Shown here: in pieces, positions 1-7,677 of the stretch | Layout of the letters: every line of letters begins with the position of its first letter | Position numbering within the stretch: the first letter of the stretch is position 1 | Origin: Desulfobulbaceae bacterium | Lineage (GTDB): Bacteria > Desulfobacterota > Desulfobulbia > Desulfobulbales > VMSU01 | Length of the DNA stretch: 32,574 nt | Assembly: GCA_028718985.1 (NCBI GenBank) | Contig: JAQUKQ010000021.1 | Location: forward strand, 1-32,574 | Reading direction: 5' to 3' | Program-made: the position numbers and the translations under genes | The notes under the pieces: generated by a model | Seen by the model: the letters and a program-made list of their open reading frames with translations, nothing else | Databases searched by the model: none | Told to the model about the DNA's origin: nothing

Positions 1-207
1 CGGCAATGCCATCCACCACCCATCCGAAAGTGGACATAGGTTGGGTTGGGTGATCGGCGGAATGAACCTGAAGGGCTGATCGGAACAAAGAATTTTCGCC
101 TCGGGAAAAGCACCGATGCATACCGGGAGCGGTTGTGTGGTCTTTGGGTGAGGCTGCAAATCGGCACAAAAAAACTCGGCAAGACCATGAATACCTTTGA
201 TTTTATC

Positions 208-560
208 TTTTTTCATTCCAGGAACTGCTGGTATCGGTGTACGGTGAAGGGAGGAAGAGAGGGACGTGAACTCGATACCCTGTTGCTCGCGAAAGCTTGT
301 GAGAGATTAGGGGCTGGTGAGGTTTTGCTGAACTGCATCGATAAAGACGCACTAACTCAGGGTTTGACCTGGAACTAATCAACCTGATCGGGAACAATGT
401 CCGTATCCCGGTCATCGCCTCAAGCGGCGCCGGGAAGGTCGAGCACTTCAGCGAGGTATTTGCCGAAACCAATGCCGACGCGGCCCTGGCAGCCGGTACA
501 TTCCATCGTCAAGAGGTACCGATTGCAGCCGTCAAGGTGTACGCGAGTGCAAGGTGGAGG
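208..560 (+). pseudogene. hisF: Decayed 3' fragment of hisF (copy 1)
   Basis: This is the C-terminal part of imidazole glycerol phosphate synthase cyclase subunit, no longer translatable as one frame. From about 229 one frame reads [15 protein letters not shown], then [21 protein letters not shown], which matches the second half of the HisF barrel in the version with the KGGREGR loop. Just after the CIDKD codons (about 350) a single base is missing. The family sequence resumes in another frame with [24 protein letters not shown] and [21 protein letters not shown], up to about 540-560. No N-terminal half is visible upstream in any frame. A second, more damaged copy lies at 7053-7386 in the same orientation. 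Identification as hisF-derived is fairly firm; whether a short product is made is unlikely. Confidence 0.78.
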
Positions 561-612
561 TGAACTGATTGGCTTGAGGTAGAGCACTGATATTTTGATA
601 CCAGTGAATGGA

Positions 613-648
613 AACGGCTCCGGAGGCGACACTCTCGGGGCCGTTTTT
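613..648 (+). terminator. Intrinsic terminator after hisF remnant
   Basis: AACGGCTCCGG at 613-623 pairs with the GC-rich arm ending at 644 (about 11 bp including two G-T pairs), and a TTTTT run follows at 644-648. It sits just downstream of the hisF remnant on the same strand and may be the old hisF terminator. It also insulates the downstream cytochrome gene from upstream transcription. Confidence 0.75.
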
Positions 649-775
649 ATATTCGGCAATAGGAAAAGGCAGATCCAAAAAATGGCCCTGCCTTTATGAC
701 TACCTACGCTGAAACGGAAGCTATTGAGAAATATGGAGGAATTTCGACGACACCAGGCACCAGCAATCTTTTTGT

Positions 776-804
776 TTGAAACAATCAATAACGTTAAGTA
801 AAAT
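776..804 (+). promoter_or_regulatory. Candidate sigma-70 promoter for the multihaem protein gene
   Basis: TTGAAA at 776-781 and TAAAAT at 799-804 are separated by exactly 17 bases, close to the consensus. They lie about 90 bases before the chosen ATG at 891 and after the terminator at 613-648. No other good promoter was seen in 650-890. The 650-770 stretch holds nothing else that can be named. Confidence 0.5.
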
Positions 805-890
805 CGCAAATTTGTGCTTGGTTGATACTAGTCATAGCCGAATTTTCAACCGACTTAGGGGAAAATGGCAAAAATTACATGGGAGGAGAA

Positions 891-3749
891 ATGAAGAAAT
901 ACCTTACCCTTATATTAACGACTTTTTCCATCGGAATCCCCGCCCAATCCTTGGCTGACGGATGCAACTGCATTCAGGTACTAGCGCCTGTTTGTGGTTA
1001 CATGAACGAGTGTGAAGCCCTCTGCCACGGAGTCAACACTTCCTCCTGCCCCCCGCCTCAAACCTACACGGTCGATATCAATTCCAGCACGAGTAGCATT
1101 CAGACCTCGGGAGGGTTTTCAGGATCAGGTTTTGGCAGTCTCCAGGTGCAAGGCTCTTTTCAAGTCACCGTTTTTGGAGAACAACTTTCCTATAGCAATA
1201 TCTCCGTTACCACCACCCCGCCATCGAGCTTCGTTTTCCCGTCTTATTTGGGAAGCTATCAGACATTGACCAACACGTTTTCAGGTACCCAAGCGACCTC
1301 CCCGAACGGGACTTACAACACCTTTGGCGGTCAATTTACACCAACGGCAGGAAATGCCCAGTTAACCATGCAAGGGGTCTTCCGAGAGCCATTGTATGAT
1401 GGCTATGTCTACAACTTCTCAATCAACGCCACCGAGCATCAAGCGAATCCTCCGCCAGAAAGCATCGCGACAACCAATGGCGACGTACTGGATGCCCCTC
1501 ACAACTCCGCGTTCGGTATCTCGTGCGGTAGTTGCCACTCCTATTCCTTGTGGTGGCAATTCTCGCCCCTATCACAAATAGACACGAGCCATGCTGATCG
1601 TACTCGGGCTATATGCCTGACCTGCCATGGACCAAATGGTAATACCTTGCCCGCACAAATCCACGCCAGCGCTGTTCCAAGCTGGGGGGCTGATTGCATG
1701 GCATGTCACGATGCCCACGCGCAAGCCCAGCTTGATTGGCGAGGCACCGTTCCGAACACCGATCTCTATTTGGCAACGGGGACAATTTCCTCTATCCAGA
1801 ACGATACGGTTAATGGGTTGTCGACCTTGAACTACACGATTGCCTCGACTGCCAGCGGCTGGACTGACCCTGCAACCTGGAGCAGTAAAAACGGACCTGG
1901 CAGGGGACTGGTGCTGGTCGTGGACACCAGCCAAGCAATCAAAACATTTCAAATAACGGCAGCCAACTCCACATCGGTAACCATCAAAGGTTTGTGCGAT
2001 ACTTCCCTCGGCGGGAAGAGTTTCGGTCTGATCTACGGTCAGCAAATCAATTCGAGCATTGCCACACCCAATGGGCCTCGTGAGGTGAAATTCTTCAACC
2101 CTAAGGGGAATTTCGGTTTTGTTAACTTTGAAGCCCCGGCCTCAGGTGTCTGCCAGGTTTGTCACGCCAACACGCTGTCCTGGAACAGCAGCGGTGGCGG
2201 CAATAATCCCGTACATGCAAGCGGGCTAAATTGTGTTTCCTGCCATACCATGGCGCAGGGCTTCACTGCTCAAGCCGTCAACCCAGTAATCACCCTCATT
2301 GGCTTCACCACAGTAACAGTAGAAGCTGGCACGACCTATACCGACGCCGGGGCCACTGCGCAAGATCAGTTTGGTGCAGATTTGACGTCAGCAATTGTCA
2401 TCACCCATCCCGCAGACACCGCAGCATTAGGAACCTACACCGTAGCCTATAATGTCCAGGATTTTTACGGAAACAGTGCCGTACAGGTCTCCAGGACAGT
2501 CAACGTTGTTGACACTACTCCCCCGATAATCTCTTTGATAGGTGATGCGAACGAAACGGTTGAGTGCGCTACAACCTACACCGATCCAGGTGCTGCCGTG
2601 ACTGACAACGCATCCATCGGCCTGACAGCGACCACGACAGGTACAGTCAACACCATAAATGTTGGGACGGTGTCAACACTGTATTACAACGCTCAAGACG
2701 ATTCCGGGAATAGTGCGAATGCAGTGACCAGAGAGGTTACGGTACAGGATACTACCCAACCAACGATACGGTTGACTGGGGGTAGCACGGTCTATGTGCC
2801 GGTTGATGGAATCTACACCGAAAGTGGGGCTGTTGCGTCTGACTCATGTGGGGTGTCGGACACGGTGCAAATAAACGGAACGGTTGATACCAGTACGGCA
2901 GGAACCTATACACTTACCTACGACGTATTCGATAATGCAGGAAATGCGGCCAATCAGGTGACCAGGACGGTGGAAGTCCGTGCGGAAGACGCCTGTGCTG
3001 GACATCCCAGCATTGCAGGTCCCTTGAGCAATGCTGTTTTGCTCAGTTCCAGCGCTTTCCCGGATATGCAAATTGTTCTCAGCACCAAAGATACTGCCTA
3101 TGCGGGCACTATGGCCTGTATTCCTGTTTTTGTACAAATGACTAATGCTGGGGGAGCCCCAATCAATCTTAATGCCAACCAGGCTACATCCTTATCAAAC
3201 ATGACAATCGGTTTGTATCGGAGTTCACGAATTTTCAATGAGAATCTCGTCTCCCCATCCGGGCAAGCGATTCAACCAGGTCTGTTCCTCCTACCAGGCG
3301 AAAGCACGTACTTCAGCACCCAGTTCAGTCGCGAGCGGTTGGAACTCTACACGGCACCTCCTTTAGGGGGAGGAGTAGCTCAGACTAACTATAGTATCCA
3401 AGGACCATCTGGTGCCAACGGTATTGTCGGAGTTTCATTGAGAAATTTCACCGATACGGTGGATTTCGGTTTGATGCCAAGTATTCGTGCCTTTGAACTT
3501 GGGGCTGATACGGACTTTGTTGCTGGGGAGCTTCTTGTGAAATTCAAAAACGGCGTGACCATCTCGCAGGCCGAAGCAATAATCAGACAAACTGACAGCC
3601 ATATAAAGTCGAACATATCCAACTACTCCGGGTACCTCCTGAGTGTCTCGATTCCCTTCGACAAAACAACTGCGCAAATGATGAGCACGTTTAGCGGATT
3701 CCTCTCAGTAGAATATTCCGAGAGGAATTGGATTGGACAACTACACTGA
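891..3749 (+). CDS. Secreted multihaem c-type cytochrome with Kazal-like, Ig-like and subtilase-propeptide-like parts
   Basis: 952-residue exported protein. ATG 891 is chosen because GGGAGGAG precedes it at 881-888 and it starts a clean signal peptide (MKKYLTLILTTFSIG..., cleavage near A22); the frame itself is open from 822. Residues 25-53 carry six Cys in a short Kazal-like pattern (CNCIQVLAPVCG, NECEALC). Five CxxCH haem c sites follow: CGSCH 212, CLTCH 242, CMACH 269, CQVCH 421, CVSCH 448, i.e. a group of three and a pair. Three Ig-like repeats of the DUF5011/HYR type span about 464-700 (each with a TxTDxGA-like and a GNxA-like segment). Residues about 872-952 resemble a subtilase N-terminal propeptide (VAGELLVKFKNGVTISQAE ... 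VEYSERN), but no protease domain is present. Likely an extracellular or periplasmic electron-carrying or adhesive protein; function unknown. Haem binding is a firm reading; the inhibitor-like modules are inferred from pattern. Confidence 0.85.
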   Translation: MKKYLTLILTTFSIGIPAQSLADGCNCIQVLAPVCGYMNECEALCHGVNTSSCPPPQTYTVDINSSTSSIQTSGGFSGSGFGSLQVQGSFQVTVFGEQLSYSNISVTTTPPSSFVFPSYLGSYQTLTNTFSGTQATSPNGTYNTFGGQFTPTAGNAQLTMQGVFREPLYDGYVYNFSINATEHQANPPPESIATTNGDVLDAPHNSAFGISCGSCHSYSLWWQFSPLSQIDTSHADRTRAICLTCHGPNGNTLPAQIHASAVPSWGADCMACHDAHAQAQLDWRGTVPNTDLYLATGTISSIQNDTVNGLSTLNYTIASTASGWTDPATWSSKNGPGRGLVLVVDTSQAIKTFQITAANSTSVTIKGLCDTSLGGKSFGLIYGQQINSSIATPNGPREVKFFNPKGNFGFVNFEAPASGVCQVCHANTLSWNSSGGGNNPVHASGLNCVSCHTMAQGFTAQAVNPVITLIGFTTVTVEAGTTYTDAGATAQDQFGADLTSAIVITHPADTAALGTYTVAYNVQDFYGNSAVQVSRTVNVVDTTPPIISLIGDANETVECATTYTDPGAAVTDNASIGLTATTTGTVNTINVGTVSTLYYNAQDDSGNSANAVTREVTVQDTTQPTIRLTGGSTVYVPVDGIYTESGAVASDSCGVSDTVQINGTVDTSTAGTYTLTYDVFDNAGNAANQVTRTVEVRAEDACAGHPSIAGPLSNAVLLSSSAFPDMQIVLSTKDTAYAGTMACIPVFVQMTNAGGAPINLNANQATSLSNMTIGLYRSSRIFNENLVSPSGQAIQPGLFLLPGESTYFSTQFSRERLELYTAPPLGGGVAQTNYSIQGPSGANGIVGVSLRNFTDTVDFGLMPSIRAFELGADTDFVAGELLVKFKNGVTISQAEAIIRQTDSHIKSNISNYSGYLLSVSIPFDKTTAQMMSTFSGFLSVEYSERNWIGQLH

Positions 3750-3831
3750 CTAGTCCGTCGCTTTTCTCCTTGTTAGTTGGCTGTTCCTGCAATTCATGAA
3801 TCTAATGGAGAAAGCTCACACCTTGTTATCC

Positions 3832-3868
3832 AAAAAAATGGCGGCGAAGCTACTAACTTCAACCGCCA
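3832..3868 (-). terminator. Intrinsic terminator of the small Gly-rich peptide gene
   Basis: Read on the - strand, TGGCGG, GAAG, a loop, then CTTC and CCGCCA form a hairpin at 3839-3868, followed by seven T (3832-3838). It lies about 105 bases after the stop codon of the gene at 3973-4134 and has no T-run on the + strand, so it fits that gene and not the cytochrome gene. Confidence 0.7.
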
Positions 3869-3972
3869 CACAAAGACGCCTGCCATTGCAGATACCTTCC
3901 ATGATTCAACTAGATAGACTCTCTTATTTTCACATCCATTGATTTCTCCTCACCCCTCGAAAAAGAGACTGA

Positions 3973-4134
3973 TCACTTCCCCTTTGAGCCGTACCCAGTA
4001 CAGTCCTTCGGCCCACTTCCGCCATTTCCTGTCCCATCGCCTGGCCCATGACCTTTTCCAGCTAGAGCCTGTCCAGAAGCCATAATAACCCCTACCATGA
4101 CAACCAAAGTCACTATCTTTTTGAATGTCGCCAT
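3973..4134 (-). CDS. Small secreted Gly-rich peptide (53 aa)
   Basis: A 53-codon gene. ATG at 4134 is preceded by AAAAAGGAGGAAGGCAT, a very strong RBS at good spacing. The N-terminus is a typical signal peptide (basic FKK, hydrophobic core IVTLVVMVGVIM, ASGQALA before the likely cleavage near residue 25). The mature part is about 28 residues, Gly-rich, with GPGDGTGNGGSGPKDCTGYG and one Cys. Similar short Gly/Asp/Thr/Asn motifs are, as I recall, seen in small exported proteins of related anaerobes, with no known function. It is transcribed away from the sensor kinase gene and has its own terminator. Role unknown: structural peptide, metal-binding peptide or signal are all possible. Confidence 0.75.
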   Translation of the reverse strand: MATFKKIVTLVVMVGVIMASGQALAGKGHGPGDGTGNGGSGPKDCTGYGSKGK

Positions 4135-4281
4135 ATGCCTTCCTCCTTTTTGTTGAGAGCCAGAATCATTGCGTCTTTATCAAAGAGTATGATTCCTGTC
4201 CCCTGAGCGCAATGTGGCATATTGTCGCAGACAGCAAGGTGTTTTTCATCAGGCAACATGTTCCTGCTGTTGACTTCTTTT

Positions 4282-4326
4282 GTTATTTCTCTACACAAAT
4301 AACTTGATAAGAGGGGTGTGTATAAT
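4282..4326 (+). promoter_or_regulatory. Candidate operator and -10 region upstream of the hybrid kinase
   Basis: A perfect inverted repeat GTTATTT (4282-4288) / AAATAAC (4297-4303) with an 8-base spacer lies 17 bases before TATAAT (4321-4326). No good -35 is visible at the normal distance, which would fit an activator-dependent promoter. The position is within the divergent interval (4135-4419) between the small peptide gene and the kinase gene, so it might act on both. Otherwise that interval holds no gene I can support. Confidence 0.3.
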
Positions 4327-4419
4327 TGTATGCTGTTATTTATAGCATTCGTTTTTTTGCAGGGTGAACAAAACGTCTGTTTGTCAACCACACCTATTCC
4401 TCGATATCTGGATACGCTT

Positions 4420-6909
4420 ATGACTTTGAGAAAGTCTACTTCTGGCAAGCAAACGTTGGCCAAACAAACATTGATGGGGATGGCCTTGCGCATTGCTCTG
4501 ATTGTCGTCGCTGCCACTGGAGGGAGCTATTTGCACATGCAAAATACTCTGCACGACTCCATTCTGAAGAGTTTGTCTAATTCTGTTGAACTTCGGGGCA
4601 TGGCAGAGAGTGAACAATTTCTGTTGGCTGAACGACAAACAGTGATGGTCCGCGATGAATTCCTTCGCCGACTTGAGGCAATGGGCGATTATGACCCACA
4701 AAATGAATTCGATCAAATTTTCGCCCGTGGAACTGATGGACTTATCAGGGTCAGACCTGAGATCAATGACCACCGTCATCATGCAACCGCCTATCTCCGT
4801 CATGATGTTCAGTTGACACCAGAACTTCGTAGGCGCTTCTTCATCGGTTGGCAGCTTATGGATCAATGGGGGCCAATGTTGGTGAATCGATTTTTTAGCG
4901 GATTCATGAATATGCCGGAACAGTTGTCTATCAACTTCTGCCCCACAGCAGATTGGGGGAGATCTGCTACGCGTGAGACTGACATCAATATCTATGAGAC
5001 GGTCTGGCGGGCAACGGTTGAAAAAAATCCCAAACGCAAGTCTTTCTGGACAACGGTATATTACGATCCGGGTGCAAAAGCATGGATGGTTTCTTGTGTA
5101 ACACCTGGCGACTATCATGGCAGATGGGTGGTGACAGGGGGACAGGATGTAGAAATCTCTGATTTGGTTAAGCGAACGACCCCCAGTCATGGCGAAGATG
5201 ATACCTGGAACTTTATCGTAGACTCTCAAGGCAACCTGATCGCCCACCCAAACCTGACGGAGCAAATAGCGAAAGCTGGCGGTAACCTTCAGGCTAACCA
5301 GCTTGGGGACCCTCGGCTTTTGGCGATGGTAAAGGCCGTGTTAGCCCAAAAAAATGAAGCCACTCTTGTTCTCGAACCACCAGGTTTGGATGTCATTTTA
5401 GGCATCACCAAAATTAAGGGTCCGGGCTGGCACTTTGTTACTGTTTATCCTCGACAATTGCTAACAGCGCAGGCGTGGTCAACAGCGCGCCTTTGCTTGT
5501 TCGTTGGCTTTGGAACTTTACTTCTGGAACTTGTCATCTTGGCAATCATTTTACGGCGTCAGATTTCCGAGCCGGTTGCGAAATTAGTTTCAATGACAGA
5601 ACAGATTAGTCACGGTGATTTTAGCACTCGGATTGAGATGCAAAATAACAATGAATTGGGGGATCTTGCTTCATCATTCAATCGAATGGCGATAGCAATC
5701 GGAGAACGTGATGTAACATTGAACAAACAATTTAATGAACTCAAGAAAACTAAACAAATTAAACAGGATCAGCAGAGGCTTGAGAGTATCGGCACTCTAG
5801 CTGGTGGCATTGCCCACGATTTCAACAATATTCTTTCTGCTATTATCGGCTATGCCGATTTAGCATTGATGCGAGAACTGGACGATGGCCGATCTGTCCG
5901 TGAGGATCTGTGTCAAGTACGTAAAGCAGCGGATCGCGCTACAGACTTAGTTCGTCAAATCCTAACCTTCAGTCGTAAACAGCCGCAGGAAAAAATTCCG
6001 CTCCAGATTTCTCTAGTCATTAAAGAAGCCTTGAAACTGTTGAGGGCCTCTATCCCTACCACCATTGAGATTAGGCAGGAAATTATATCCTCAGCCACTG
6101 TGTTGGCCGATCCCACTCAGATACACCAGATAGTCATGAATCTTTGCACTAACGCATACCACGCTATGATGGAAGACGGTGGTGTGCTGGGGGTCACACT
6201 GGAAGAGACAACTATTGAACCAGGAACAGGGGCGTCTGATCTTGAATTGCCTCCGGGGCGTTATGTTGTTTTTTCGGTCAGTGATACCGGGTGCGGCATG
6301 GATAAAGAAACCATGTCCAAGATTTTCGACCCTTACTTCACCACAAAGGAAATTGGTAAGGGCACCGGTCTAGGGCTAGCAGTAGTTCACGGGATTGTAA
6401 AAACTCATAATGGTCGAGTCTCAGTGTACAGCGAACTTGGGAAAGGCACGACTTTCAATGTTTATCTGCCCATGATTGTTCGTGAAGCAGTAGCAGAGGC
6501 TGTTGTTGAGATGGTTCCACCCGTGGCCAAATCTCATGAGCGGATTATGGTGGTGGACGATGAGGGTATGGTCAGAGATGTCGTTAGTCGCTCCCTCATC
6601 CAGGCGGGGTATCAGGTTGAAACTTTTTCGAATGGGCTGGAGGCCTGGAATGCCTTGTCTCAGGCCCCTTACGCTTGGGATCTCTTGGTCACTGATCAGA
6701 CTATGCCCGAAATAACAGGTGATCAGCTTGCAGTTAAGGTGTTGGAGATCAGAGCAGATTTGCCAATTATTATCTGCTCAGGGTACAATTCCATAATGCT
6801 TGATAAAGCGTATCTGCCAGGGTTGATTTTGTATTTGCAAAAACCTGTTAGCCGCAAGGCGTTGCTTACTCAAGTCGCCAAGTCCTTGGCGAAAAGAAAC
6901 CGGGATTGA
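4420..6909 (+). CDS. Hybrid sensor histidine kinase (Cache-like sensor, HAMP, HisKA, HATPase, receiver)
   Basis: 829-residue membrane kinase counted from ATG 4420. The frame is open from GTG 4318, but a TATAAT at 4321-4326 would put transcription start after that codon; ATG 4330 is also possible and no start has a good RBS. Order: TM helix about 20-40 (ALRIALIVVAATGG); periplasmic region to about 350, ending in a Cache-like WNFIVDSQGNLIAHP; TM about 353-377; HAMP; coiled coil; HisKA with LAGGIAHDFNNIL, phosphorylated His466; HATPase with N box NLCTNAYHAM, G1 DTGCGMD, G2 GKGTGLGLA; then a receiver with VVDDEG, phosphoacceptor Asp759 in LVTDQTMPE and K in LQKPVS. All catalytic motifs are intact. 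No separate response regulator or output gene is adjacent. The divergent secreted peptide and upstream cytochrome are possible partners or targets, which is inference. Confidence 0.9.
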   Translation: MTLRKSTSGKQTLAKQTLMGMALRIALIVVAATGGSYLHMQNTLHDSILKSLSNSVELRGMAESEQFLLAERQTVMVRDEFLRRLEAMGDYDPQNEFDQIFARGTDGLIRVRPEINDHRHHATAYLRHDVQLTPELRRRFFIGWQLMDQWGPMLVNRFFSGFMNMPEQLSINFCPTADWGRSATRETDINIYETVWRATVEKNPKRKSFWTTVYYDPGAKAWMVSCVTPGDYHGRWVVTGGQDVEISDLVKRTTPSHGEDDTWNFIVDSQGNLIAHPNLTEQIAKAGGNLQANQLGDPRLLAMVKAVLAQKNEATLVLEPPGLDVILGITKIKGPGWHFVTVYPRQLLTAQAWSTARLCLFVGFGTLLLELVILAIILRRQISEPVAKLVSMTEQISHGDFSTRIEMQNNNELGDLASSFNRMAIAIGERDVTLNKQFNELKKTKQIKQDQQRLESIGTLAGGIAHDFNNILSAIIGYADLALMRELDDGRSVREDLCQVRKAADRATDLVRQILTFSRKQPQEKIPLQISLVIKEALKLLRASIPTTIEIRQEIISSATVLADPTQIHQIVMNLCTNAYHAMMEDGGVLGVTLEETTIEPGTGASDLELPPGRYVVFSVSDTGCGMDKETMSKIFDPYFTTKEIGKGTGLGLAVVHGIVKTHNGRVSVYSELGKGTTFNVYLPMIVREAVAEAVVEMVPPVAKSHERIMVVDDEGMVRDVVSRSLIQAGYQVETFSNGLEAWNALSQAPYAWDLLVTDQTMPEITGDQLAVKVLEIRADLPIIICSGYNSIMLDKAYLPGLILYLQKPVSRKALLTQVAKSLAKRNRD

Positions 6910-7052
6910 CCACCAATTATTCTTTTGCAGGAAAGGTTCTCTTTCTCTTTAAGGACTTGGATTGTTTCAGTTTTTTTGTTTGAATCATTGTCGTTAGTGA
7001 CGGCCCTGTCACATTTTGCAAGTGGCTCAAATTTAAAAAATTGAATCCCCAA

Positions 7053-7386
7053 TTTTTCATTCCAAGAATTGTTGGTATCAATGTACAGTGAAGGGAGGAA
7101 GAGAGCAGAGTTGAAAGCCCCGTCGCTCGCGAAAGCTTGTGAGGCATTAGGGGCTGGTGAGATTTTACTGAACTGCATCGATAAAGACGGCACCAACTCA
7201 GGTTTGATCGGGACATATCAACCTGATCAGGAACAATGTCCGTATCCCGCTTATCTCCTCAACAAGTGGCGCCGGGCAGGTCGAGCACTTAAGCGGGGTA
7301 ATTGCGCCGAAGCCAAGGCCGACGCGGTCCTGGCAGCCGGAACATTCCATCGTCATGAGGCACCGATTGAGGGAGTCAGAAAATAA
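7053..7386 (+). pseudogene. hisF: Decayed 3' fragment of hisF (copy 2)
   Basis: Second remnant of the same hisF 3' region as 208-560 and in the same orientation. Shared stretches include TTTCATTCCA at the left boundary, the [11 protein letters not shown] codons from about 7073, [21 protein letters not shown], then, after small deletions and frameshifts near 7103, 7207 and 7250, the DNA for the [25 protein letters not shown] segment ending at TAA 7384-7386. It keeps the base lost near 350 in copy 1 (GGCACCAACTCAGG), so each copy has decayed independently. The stretch before it (6910-7052) has no gene I can support. Confidence 0.75.
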
Positions 7387-7521
7387 CACTTGGGGGGGGC
7401 TGGGTGGAGATGTGGCTGGCATATGCACGATACTGGTCTTCATATCCCGCTTACGACTTGAGGACGACTCCGAGCCATACAGTCTCAGCCCCCAACAAAG
7501 TTTCCCTCTTTCGTCCTTAAG

Positions 7522-7676
7522 TTGAAAGCCTTGGGGCTCAGCAATCTGTAATTTTAGTGAATTTTAAAGAGCAAGTAGACCACGTCCTTGTATCCGTAAG
7601 CCACTCCCTGTACCTTTTGATCTTGTTGTTTATTCCTTCAGAGAAAGCGTGAGTGACTTCATGACTCCTCCACAAT
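7522..7676 (-). pseudogene. Transposase C-terminal remnant, ISL3-like
   Basis: Read on the - strand from 7676: LWRSHEVTHAFSEGINNKIK, then in a shifted frame VAYGYKDVVYLLFKIH, a stop codon, and NYRLLSPKAFN. This order (EGINNKIK, AYGYKD, FKIHQ) is the C-terminal end of ISL3-type transposases. A frameshift after NNKIK and an in-frame TAA where Gln is expected show it is dead. The rest of the transposase and terminal inverted repeats were not found, so it is a stub of an old insertion. It directly abuts the start of the glycosyltransferase-like gene at 7678. The 7387-7521 gap holds an 8-base G run and nothing else I can name. Confidence 0.65.
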
Positions 7677-7677
7677 A

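Noticed and set aside
46-378. 110-codon ORF at the left edge as an intact gene
   Set aside because: Only its last 50 residues are hisF-like and it stops because of a one-base loss; the upstream part resembles nothing.
2271-2990. Tandem DNA repeats in the cytochrome gene
   Set aside because: The similarity is at the protein level (three Ig-like units) and the DNA copies have diverged too far to count as a DNA repeat.
4318-4419. GTG 4318 as the start of the hybrid kinase
   Set aside because: A TATAAT overlaps codons 2-3, no RBS precedes it, and the residues before ATG 4420 do not look like part of the sensor; the true start remains uncertain.
4384-5265. 293-codon open frame on the - strand
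   Set aside because: It is antisense to the sensor part of the hybrid kinase and overlaps the divergent control region; no family sequence is seen.
7069-7386. 105-codon ORF as an intact gene
   Set aside because: It is the second hisF remnant, with the family sequence spread over shifted frames.
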